This document shows positions 16,337 through 23,829 of a stretch of DNA of 34,277 nucleotides, piece by piece (position 1 is the stretch's first letter; each line of letters starts with the position of its first letter). Origin of the DNA: Bacilli bacterium (GTDB taxonomy: Bacteria; Bacillota_I; Bacilli_A; RFN20; CAG-826); NCBI GenBank assembly GCA_024680795.1, contig JAILBR010000036.1, forward strand, positions 1 to 34,277, read 5' to 3'. The position numbers and the translations under genes were made by a program. The notes under the pieces are model-generated. The model did no database searches and was not told the origin of the DNA. It saw nothing but the letters and a program-made list of their open reading frames with translations.

Positions 16337-17485
16337 ATGAAAAAAGAAGATGTTACAGGCCTATTACTATATTTAGTAATATTTGCAGTTGCAATCGTCT
16401 ATGGTTTAGTGGTTCTACAACCATATTTTGCTAAATCAACTTTCCAATTAGGTATTATTTATGCCTTATTCATTTTAGGGGCGATTGTGGTTGGAATTCT
16501 TACCAGCGCCATATTATTAGAATTAGGACATATCCTTGGTGCAAAAATTGGTGGATACAATATCCTTTCTGTTAATATTCTCCACTTCTTATTTTATAAA
16601 GAGGAAGGAAAAACAAAGTTCAGATTTAGTAATTTTGATGGATTGACTGGCGAAACAAAGATTATGCCAAAAAGTGAAAAATCAAAGCCAAAAGCATATT
16701 TATTAATGGGCACTTTATTCTTGGCTTTATGGATTACTGGCGCAGTTATTATTTTCTATATTAATAAAGACTATGTTAAGACCACTAGAAGTGATATGGC
16801 ATATTTCTTCTTAACTGTGGCGGTGGTGTGTGGTATTGCGCTATTTTATAACATATTCCCTGCTAAATTAGATGCTCTTAACGATGGATATCGTCTAGCG
16901 ATGGTCTCAAATCCAAAGAATTCTGAAGCTTTTAATGAACTCTTAAGAGTGGAATATGAAATTGGCCAAGGTAAAGAAGATATTGAAATTAAAACCTTCA
17001 CTGATTTAACTAACTTCACTGCTGACTTAAATATGAATAAGGTCTATATCGCTTTAGATAAGAAGGAATATGATGAAGCAGATAAGCTACTAGATCTAGT
17101 GCTTGCCAACAAAGAAAACGTTTCACATCGCGTTTATTTACGTGCATTATCAATGAAAGTTTATATCTCCTTTGTTTCTAAAGAACGCGAAGAAGCAATT
17201 AATTATGTGAACGATAATTTCAACATCGAATTAAGAAAAGAAATCTGTGATGATTCTAATCTCATTTCTATTCGTGCTTATGTCCTTATTTCTGGTCTAG
17301 TTGATAATTCTAAGAGTGAATGCTATCTTGCTCTTGGTAAAGTTTATAAGGCATATAAACACACTCCAAAAAATAGAAAAGAACAAGAAAGAAACTTATA
17401 TAATACCGCCATCGATATGGTGATTGAGGCCCATCCAAAATGGGAACTTGAAAACTATAAGTTAGAGGAGGAAACAAAAAAATAG
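16337..17485 (+). CDS. M50 (site-2 protease)-like membrane protein with degenerate HExxH motif
   Basis: 'ILLELGHILGAKIGGYNILSVNI' aligns with M50 'xxHELGHxLxAxxxG' but the first His is Leu; second motif 'NIFPAKLDALNDGYRL' resembles the M50 NxxP...DG segment; soluble, TPR-like C-terminus. Confidence 0.6.
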   Translation: MKKEDVTGLLLYLVIFAVAIVYGLVVLQPYFAKSTFQLGIIYALFILGAIVVGILTSAILLELGHILGAKIGGYNILSVNILHFLFYKEEGKTKFRFSNFDGLTGETKIMPKSEKSKPKAYLLMGTLFLALWITGAVIIFYINKDYVKTTRSDMAYFFLTVAVVCGIALFYNIFPAKLDALNDGYRLAMVSNPKNSEAFNELLRVEYEIGQGKEDIEIKTFTDLTNFTADLNMNKVYIALDKKEYDEADKLLDLVLANKENVSHRVYLRALSMKVYISFVSKEREEAINYVNDNFNIELRKEICDDSNLISIRAYVLISGLVDNSKSECYLALGKVYKAYKHTPKNRKEQERNLYNTAIDMVIEAHPKWELENYKLEEETKK

Positions 17486-17506
17486 GCGATTGCCTATTTT
17501 TATTTT
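17478..17506. terminator. Bidirectional terminator between convergent genes
   Basis: Stem AAAAATAGGC / GCCTATTTTT, loop GATT; A tract on one side and T tract on the other. Confidence 0.75.
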
Positions 17507-17516
17507 ATAAAAATAA

Positions 17517-18953
17517 CTACTTAAAGATTATCGGTGCTAATACCTGTGTCCATAATAGGAAGTAGGTAATTAAGGAAATAATATCAACCATAGTGGTGGT
17601 GATAGGACCACAAACAACAGCAGGATCGAGCTTAATTAATTTAGCTAAGAATGGAAGTGAACAACCGACTAATCTAGAGATTAACATGGTGACAAATAAT
17701 GTGGAAGCAACTAATAGAGAAACTAGCGCAACGTTGCCATAGAAGTTTCCACCAATATCATTAATTGAATCGGTATTGATAATGCCAACTGACATTTCAA
17801 ACATTAACCAACCAAATGCGAAAGATGAAACGATTAAGCCAATGACGGATGCCACTCTTAATTCTTTCCATACTACCTTGCCATAATCTTTTCCTTCAAA
17901 TTCTTCTAGGGAAAGACTTCTAACAATCATAGTAGTGGTTTGCCCGCCTGAATTGCCACCAGCATCCATAATTAATGGGGTGAAAACAGCAAGAATGGCG
18001 AACTGACTAATTGCGGTTTCAAAGCTTGAAAGAATCATCGCAGAGAACACTTGCAAAATCATCAAGACGATAATCCAAGGCACACATTTAAGAACTAACT
18101 TCAAAGTTGGAGTCTTTAAATATGGTTCATCCATCGTACTTACAGCCGCTAAGTGGGCGATATCTTCGGTCGCCTCTTCAACGATAATATCAACAACGTC
18201 ATCGATAGTGATGATGCCAATGATCTTGTTTTCTTTATTTACAACCGCCATCGCATTTAAGTCGTAACGTTTAAACATGTTAGCGACTTCTTCTTGGTCG
18301 TCATCAGCGTTACATGTGACAAAGTCACGATTCATGATTTCTTCTAATTTAGCATCTTCATCCGCAAAGATGAGTTCATCCAAGTCAACGGTGCCAACCA
18401 AGGTACGAGTGCTATCTCTTACAAAGATGGTGTAAATGGTTTCAGCGTCTCTTCCTTTATCTCTAATGATTTTAATGGCATCTTTGATAGTAGTGGTGTC
18501 TTTCATTTCCAAATACTCAGTGGTCATGACACTACCAGCGGTATTATCTTTAAAGTTCAAAAGGTAGTTAACATCTTGTCTAATGTCCTTTGGACATGCT
18601 TTTAAAACACGGCTAACAACGTTAGCAGGCATTTCTTCTAGGGTATCGGTAATATCATCAGCAAATGAGTTTTTCGTTAATTCAACAAGTTCTTTATCGG
18701 TTAAGGCGTTGATGATCTTCTCTTGAATTTCAGGATCTAGTTCAGCGAAGAACTCTGCGGTATATTCACTTTTAACGACACGGAAAATATAGATGTAAAC
18801 ATTTACATCATCGACATCTTCAATTGCTTCCGCAATATCGATGTTTGGTATGGTTTCAAATATGTCTTTAATTTTAGCGGCGTTTCTAGTTTTAACCGCT
18901 TCGACAATTTCTTCTCCAAGTTCTTCAAGTGATAATTCTTCTTTTTCTTCCAT
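17517..18953 (-). CDS. mgtE: Magnesium transporter MgtE
   Basis: MgtE N-domain, paired CBS domains ('VTCNADDDQEEVANMFKRYDLNAMAVVNKENKIIGIITIDDVVDII') and 'IMDAGGNSGGQTTTMIVRSL'. ATG 18953 (MEEKEEL) is preferred over the ORF-track start 18986. Confidence 0.96.
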   Translation of the reverse strand: MEEKEELSLEELGEEIVEAVKTRNAAKIKDIFETIPNIDIAEAIEDVDDVNVYIYIFRVVKSEYTAEFFAELDPEIQEKIINALTDKELVELTKNSFADDITDTLEEMPANVVSRVLKACPKDIRQDVNYLLNFKDNTAGSVMTTEYLEMKDTTTIKDAIKIIRDKGRDAETIYTIFVRDSTRTLVGTVDLDELIFADEDAKLEEIMNRDFVTCNADDDQEEVANMFKRYDLNAMAVVNKENKIIGIITIDDVVDIIVEEATEDIAHLAAVSTMDEPYLKTPTLKLVLKCVPWIIVLMILQVFSAMILSSFETAISQFAILAVFTPLIMDAGGNSGGQTTTMIVRSLSLEEFEGKDYGKVVWKELRVASVIGLIVSSFAFGWLMFEMSVGIINTDSINDIGGNFYGNVALVSLLVASTLFVTMLISRLVGCSLPFLAKLIKLDPAVVCGPITTTMVDIISLITYFLLWTQVLAPIIFK

Positions 18954-19103
18954 GACAATACCTATTGCTATAGTATAACTAAGCAATCATGATTGGCAAA
19001 TAAAAAATAACAAAAAGATTAAAAGTATTTTAAAGAACTTTTAAAAAAGTCGTTGCTATTCTTACTTTTTTGGTTAATATTAAATTATTAAGGAGGAAGA
19101 ATT

Positions 19104-19343
19104 ATGAGTGAATACATCAAATGGATGGATGGTCATGATAGACTTATCAAAATCATCTTATGTATTTGGATTTTAGATATTACTTGGGCAGTCTACCGTA
19201 TTGGTCGCGCAGTGGTGGCTAAGAATTGGCTCCACATGGTCCTCGGTATTATCTGGGTCGTTGCAGCTGGCACAGTCGGTTGGATCTTAGACCTTATCTG
19301 GATTATCTTATTCAACCGTATTTTCTGGTTTGAACACGACTAA
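19104..19343 (+). CDS. Small integral membrane protein (79 aa), hypothetical
   Basis: Strong Shine-Dalgarno 'aaggagg' before the ATG; two hydrophobic segments, Trp-rich ('LDITWAVYRIG..VAKNWLHMVLGIIWVVAAGTVGWILDLIWIILF'). Confidence 0.75.
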   Translation: MSEYIKWMDGHDRLIKIILCIWILDITWAVYRIGRAVVAKNWLHMVLGIIWVVAAGTVGWILDLIWIILFNRIFWFEHD

Positions 19344-19360
19344 TCAATAAACCGAATTAA

Positions 19361-19397
19361 ACAAAAAATGACAAGCCTCAAAACTTGTCATTTTTGT
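19361..19397. terminator. Bidirectional terminator
   Basis: Stem ACAAAAAATGACAAG / CTTGTCATTTTTGT between convergent genes. Confidence 0.8.
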
Positions 19398-19419
19398 TTG
19401 TAAACTTGTTGGGAGTCGC

Positions 19420-20739
19420 CTATTTTCCACCAACGTTGATCTTTTTAACGATGACAGAAGGGAACTTTCCACCAATAGATTCTCTAGAGTCATTACCGAC
19501 TGCAGTGACGTCGTTAAATAAGCTAACGAGGTTACCACTGACAGTGATAATGTCAAGAGGTCTATCTTTCTTACCATCTTTAATTAAGAAGCCTGTTGAT
19601 TGAAGTGAGAAGTTACCGCTTCTTGGATTTAATCCCGCGTGTAAACCTTGCACTTCAGTGATGTAAACACCTTCTCCAACTTCTTTAAAGAGTTCTTCTT
19701 GGCTCTTTTTGCCTGGTTTCATTTCTGTATACCAAGTGCCTGTATAAACTTTGCTACCTGCACCCTGTGCGTTTCCAGTAGATTCAACTCCGTCTTTTGC
19801 GGCAGTAGTTAAGTTATATAAATAAGTTTGAAGAACACCATTTTTGATGATGGCTTTATTATATGTTGCAACACCTTCGTCATCGAAATATCTTGCAAAA
19901 ATAGTTCTCGCTAATGGCTTATCTTCGACAGTAATGTGTCTAGAAGCCACTTTCTGGCCTAATTTGCCAACGAAGAGTGAAGAATTCTTTTGCACATCTT
20001 CCGCAATTGCAGAGGAGATATAAGCATTTAATAATGCTTTAACAACTTGAGGTCCTAAAACAGCCTTGTAAGCGCCGCTTTGACATGGTTCTCCACCGAG
20101 TTGATTTAAAGTATCATCAGCGATGTCCTTAGCGAGCTCATCGATATTGAGTTTACTAAAGTCGTTTCCTAAGCGATAATCGCCACCAGATTTAGTTTGT
20201 TCGCCTTCTTTAGCTAATGCTGCTCCATAAATAAAGAAGTAGTTATTCTTTTGACTGAGTTTTAAACCATTTGAATTGATGATTGTTTCACTGGAAACAC
20301 TTTCAGAATATTCAACACTCTCGATTTCCACGATACGTGAATCGATAGCCTTGATTTTGTCTTCTAGTTCATGTAACTTAGCGAGTTTTTCATCAACAGA
20401 GATCTTTTCTAAATCCTTATTATAAGTATTAATCTTTTTATATTTTTCACTGCCTTTATAAATAAAGACAGGATCATCATTTTCAATAAACTTCGCGTTA
20501 TTAATGATTTCATTAATAAAATATTCTACTAAGTCGTTAGAGTAAACATCACTAGAAACAGATCCAAGTTTGCCATTATAGATACCTCTAATCATGTAAC
20601 TAGATGAGTTACTAGAGTTATAGGAATCAACTTCTCCATGGAATAAGGAGAAAGATAAGTCTTTGCTTGTAGAGACCGCTAATTCGATTTGATCGATGCC
20701 TCTTTCTTTTGCAAGAGAGAATAATTTATCGTACTTCAT
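19420..20739 (-). CDS. TldE/PmbA-family metalloprotease subunit
   Basis: 'GGVDSY..MIRGIYNGKLGSVSSD'-type TldE N-terminus; 'GLHAGLNPRSGNFSLQSTGFLIKDGK' C-terminal signature; follows tldD with a 1-nt gap. Confidence 0.93.
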   Translation of the reverse strand: MKYDKLFSLAKERGIDQIELAVSTSKDLSFSLFHGEVDSYNSSNSSSYMIRGIYNGKLGSVSSDVYSNDLVEYFINEIINNAKFIENDDPVFIYKGSEKYKKINTYNKDLEKISVDEKLAKLHELEDKIKAIDSRIVEIESVEYSESVSSETIINSNGLKLSQKNNYFFIYGAALAKEGEQTKSGGDYRLGNDFSKLNIDELAKDIADDTLNQLGGEPCQSGAYKAVLGPQVVKALLNAYISSAIAEDVQKNSSLFVGKLGQKVASRHITVEDKPLARTIFARYFDDEGVATYNKAIIKNGVLQTYLYNLTTAAKDGVESTGNAQGAGSKVYTGTWYTEMKPGKKSQEELFKEVGEGVYITEVQGLHAGLNPRSGNFSLQSTGFLIKDGKKDRPLDIITVSGNLVSLFNDVTAVGNDSRESIGGKFPSVIVKKINVGGK

Positions 20740-20740
20740 A

Positions 20741-22141
20741 TTATTTCAATTCTCCTCCTCTACCACCGACAGTAATTTCTTTTACTCTGATAGTTGGTTG
20801 GCCAACATTGGTTCTAATTGAACCAGATGAAGCACCACACATACCTTGTCCAAAGGCACAGTCGTTACCAACCATATCGATATTCTTTAAGATTTCTTCA
20901 CCTTTGCCAATTAATGTTGCACCTTTAACTGGTTCGCAAATCTTACCATCTCTGACAATATAAGCTTCACTAGCGCCGAAATTGAATTCGCCAGTGGCAG
21001 GATTGACGCTACCACCATTAAAGCCAACACAGTATAAACCGAGTTTTGTAGCAGCAATGATTTCTTCTTTTGTGCTCTTGCCATTAGCGATATAAGTGTT
21101 ACTCATACGGCTAGTTGGACAGTATTTATAGTTTTGTCTACGGCAGCTACCATTGCCTTCTCTATTCATTCTTCTGCCATTGAAATCATCGATCATGAAG
21201 TCCATGAGAATACCATCTTTGATAAGTACACGCTTGGTACCGAAATTACCTTCGTCATCGATATCAATTGAGCCCCATTCTCCAGGGATGGTGCTATCAT
21301 CTAAAGCGGTGACAAGTGGGGAAGCAATTTGTTGCCCTTGCTTACCTGAAAAACATGATAAACCTTTGCTAACAGAACTAGCTTCAAGAGCGTGTCCGCA
21401 TGCTTCATGGAACAAGACTCCACCCCAGCCATTACCGATAATAACTGGCATCTTTCCGCTTGGGCATTCTTTTGCATTTAGATTAATTAATGCCACTTCT
21501 GCGGCCTTTTTTGCGATTTCTCGAGCGTGAACCTTGTTATAGAAGAAGGATACATCTTGTTGACATCCTGGAGCTTCAAAACCGGTTTCCATGCCGTTTT
21601 CATCCATGGTGACAACACTATAGAATAGACGTGCAAATTCGGTGTCTCTCTTAAACCACTTGCCCTTGCTATTAAAGACAGCAACAGAGCGGTGGTTGGA
21701 GATAAAACTACCGATATATCTGACGATTCTAGGATCGTTCAATGAAGCGATTTCTTCGGTTCCTTCTTTGACTAAAGCGATTCTATCTTCTAATGAGAAT
21801 TCTTTATAACTCTTGGTGATTGGGTTTCTATTTTTGCCCTTAATCATATCGAGTTTTGTGACAGTGATGAGTCTATCACCATTAAAGGATTTGTTTAAAG
21901 AGTCAGCGAGAGATAACAAGCCTTTCTTTGACAAGTCAGATGTATATCCATAAACACATCTGTTCTCTTTTAATAATCTAAGTCCGACACCAGAAGTGAT
22001 GCCACTGCTAGAGGTTGAGACTTTGCCATTTTCAATGGTTAATCCGTTTCCAGAACTATTTTCATAAAATATTTCTGCGTAATCAGCGCCTGTTTCAAGA
22101 GCTTTATTTAAGACGATGATTGCTAGAGATTTACTAATCAT
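20741..22141 (-). CDS. tldD: TldD metalloprotease
   Basis: HExxxH motif 'GVLFHEACGHALEASSV', N-terminal 'GADYAEIFYE' and C-terminal 'GQPTIRVKEITVGGRGGELK'. Shine-Dalgarno 'aaaggagc'. Confidence 0.95.
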   Translation of the reverse strand: MISKSLAIIVLNKALETGADYAEIFYENSSGNGLTIENGKVSTSSSGITSGVGLRLLKENRCVYGYTSDLSKKGLLSLADSLNKSFNGDRLITVTKLDMIKGKNRNPITKSYKEFSLEDRIALVKEGTEEIASLNDPRIVRYIGSFISNHRSVAVFNSKGKWFKRDTEFARLFYSVVTMDENGMETGFEAPGCQQDVSFFYNKVHAREIAKKAAEVALINLNAKECPSGKMPVIIGNGWGGVLFHEACGHALEASSVSKGLSCFSGKQGQQIASPLVTALDDSTIPGEWGSIDIDDEGNFGTKRVLIKDGILMDFMIDDFNGRRMNREGNGSCRRQNYKYCPTSRMSNTYIANGKSTKEEIIAATKLGLYCVGFNGGSVNPATGEFNFGASEAYIVRDGKICEPVKGATLIGKGEEILKNIDMVGNDCAFGQGMCGASSGSIRTNVGQPTIRVKEITVGGRGGELK

Positions 22142-22212
22142 TTATTTAGCTCCTTTCTAAATTATTGTTATATGAATAATAATTTATACTTTTTTAGCTC
22201 ACGAATAAATAA

Positions 22213-22218
22213 TAAAAT
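22213..22218 (+). promoter_or_regulatory. -10 box TAAAAT, 6 nt upstream of ATG 22225 (putative leaderless promoter)
   Basis: TAAAAT-taattt-ATG; no Shine-Dalgarno sequence. Confidence 0.4.
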
Positions 22219-22224
22219 TAATTT

Positions 22225-23259
22225 ATGGCAATTCGTATCAATATGCTATCTAAGGCTGATTCGGTTCCTGGACAGGGAGTGGGCAGTGCTTATTTAGAGC
22301 AGACCAAGTTAGTAAAAGAACTTAAAGGGATTGAGATGGAAATCAATTCCCCAAAAGGTGATTTTGATATTTATCACATCCATTCAGTCAATTTTGGCTA
22401 TCGTTTAAGAATGAATAAAAAGCACATTAATATCGTTTATGTGCACTTTGTTCCTAGTGAAAATGAAGGAAGCATTAAATTACCTAAAATAGCTCAGTTT
22501 ATCTTTGATAAATATGTGAACGGGTTTTATAAAAAGGCTGATGAATTAGTGGTGGTGAACCCTGCTTTTGTTAAGCCATTAGAGAGTTTAGGTATCGCTA
22601 GAAATAAGATTACTTATATTCCTAACTACGTTGATAATGAGTCTTTTAAAAAACTTAGTGATCAAGAAGTGATGAGATTGAGAAATGAATACCAAATCGA
22701 CCATAACGCGTTCGTGGTTTTAGGATGTGGACAAATACAAACTAGAAAAGGTTTCGATGATTTTATTGAAGTAGTAAAGAACAACCCAGAAATCACTTTC
22801 TTATGGGCTGGAGGTTTTTCTTTTGGAAGAATCACTGATGGATATAAAAGATATAAAAAGATATTAAGTGACCCACCAAAGAACTTAAGGGTATTAGGAA
22901 TAGTGGATAGAAGCAAGATGAATGAGATATATAATATCTCAGATATATTCTTTATGCCTTCATTCAAAGAACTATTCCCAATGGCGATATTAGAAGCGGT
23001 TAATGTTGGAAAGCCAATCTTACTTAGAGACTTAAATTTATATAAACCAATTTTATTTGAAAGATATGCGAGAGGTAAATCTACGGATGAATTTACTCTT
23101 GAAATCAGAAAACTGAAAAATGACATCGATTATTATAATAAACAGGTAGAAAATAGTAGGTTCATCGCAAGTTTCTACAGTAAAGAAAGATTACTTGAAG
23201 GGTGGAATAAGTATTATCATCGTGTTTATAACAAACATAAAGGAATTATAGAGGAGTAA
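22225..23259 (+). CDS. Glycosyltransferase family 4 (glycolipid synthase-like)
   Basis: 'MAIRINMLSKADSVPGQGVGSAYLEQTKLVKEL', 'VLGCGQIQTRKGFDDFIEV' and 'FFMPSFKELFPMAILEAVNVGKPILLRDL'. Confidence 0.88.
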   Translation: MAIRINMLSKADSVPGQGVGSAYLEQTKLVKELKGIEMEINSPKGDFDIYHIHSVNFGYRLRMNKKHINIVYVHFVPSENEGSIKLPKIAQFIFDKYVNGFYKKADELVVVNPAFVKPLESLGIARNKITYIPNYVDNESFKKLSDQEVMRLRNEYQIDHNAFVVLGCGQIQTRKGFDDFIEVVKNNPEITFLWAGGFSFGRITDGYKRYKKILSDPPKNLRVLGIVDRSKMNEIYNISDIFFMPSFKELFPMAILEAVNVGKPILLRDLNLYKPILFERYARGKSTDEFTLEIRKLKNDIDYYNKQVENSRFIASFYSKERLLEGWNKYYHRVYNKHKGIIEE

Positions 23260-23265
23260 CAATAC

Positions 23266-23721
23266 ATGAATAAATTCATGAGAATGGCAATTAATGAAGC
23301 AAGAAAAGGAATTAGAGCTGGCCATGGCGGACCTTTTGGCGCAGTCATCGTTAAAGATGGTGTAGTAGTGGGAAAAGGACATAACCAAGTTCTAAAAAAT
23401 AATGACCCAACTTGCCACGGCGAAGTGATGGCAATTCATAAAGCGTGTAAGACGCTTGGAACATATGATTTAAGTGGATGTGAAGTATATACAACTGGCG
23501 AACCTTGCCCAATGTGCATGTCTGCGATATTATGGGCAAACATTGATAAGATTTATTATGGTTGCAACATCGCTGATACTGAAGAAATCGGATTTAGGGA
23601 CGCTAAATTCTATAAGATGCAAGAACCGGGTGAAAGAGAAAAGCTCATTATTGAACTTGATAGAAAAGCATGCTTAAAACTTTACGGAGAATATAACCGT
23701 TTAGCACATAAGATTTATTAA
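23266..23721 (+). CDS. guaD: Guanine deaminase / nucleoside deaminase (CDA fold)
   Basis: 'GGPFGAVIVKDGVVVGKGHNQVLKNNDPTCHGEVMAI', 'TTGEPCPMCMSAILWANIDKIYYGC' and 'ADTEEIGFRDAKFY' resemble bacterial GuaD. Confidence 0.85.
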   Translation: MNKFMRMAINEARKGIRAGHGGPFGAVIVKDGVVVGKGHNQVLKNNDPTCHGEVMAIHKACKTLGTYDLSGCEVYTTGEPCPMCMSAILWANIDKIYYGCNIADTEEIGFRDAKFYKMQEPGEREKLIIELDRKACLKLYGEYNRLAHKIY

Positions 23722-23744
23722 TTAGATTTCAAATATCAAACATA

Positions 23745-23773
23745 GGCCGCCTAAATTGGCGGTCTTTTGTTTT
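23745..23773 (+). terminator. Rho-independent terminator of the GT-guaD unit
   Basis: Stem GGCCGCC / GGCGGTC, loop TAAATT, followed by TTTT. Confidence 0.75.
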
Positions 23774-23780
23774 ATACAAT

Positions 23781-23807
23781 AAAAAGGAACGCTCCGAAGA
23801 ACGTTCC
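23781..23807 (-). terminator. Rho-independent terminator with TTCG tetraloop for the BIG2 lipoprotein gene
   Basis: Minus strand: GGAACGTTC-TTCG-GAGCGTTCC followed by TTTTT. Confidence 0.8.
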
Positions 23808-23829
23808 AATTTTTGTTTGTTGTTATAGA

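Noticed and set aside
18954-19100. Possible magnesium riboswitch (M-box/ykoK) ahead of mgtE
   Set aside because: The mgtE leader appears only about 10-20 nt long (TATACT about 18 nt from the ATG); no room or motif for an M-box.
21153-21530. 125-aa plus-strand ORF inside tldD
   Set aside because: Antisense to a strongly recognised gene, with no Shine-Dalgarno and no recognisable composition or family; shadow ORF.
19420-22141. TldD/TldE as part of a RiPP biosynthesis cluster
   Set aside because: No precursor peptide, YcaO, radical-SAM or dedicated exporter gene adjacent; TldD/E occur widely as housekeeping proteases.
22662-23126. 154-aa minus-strand ORF inside the GT4 gene
   Set aside because: Antisense shadow of a well-supported glycosyltransferase with low-complexity S/F/L-rich composition.
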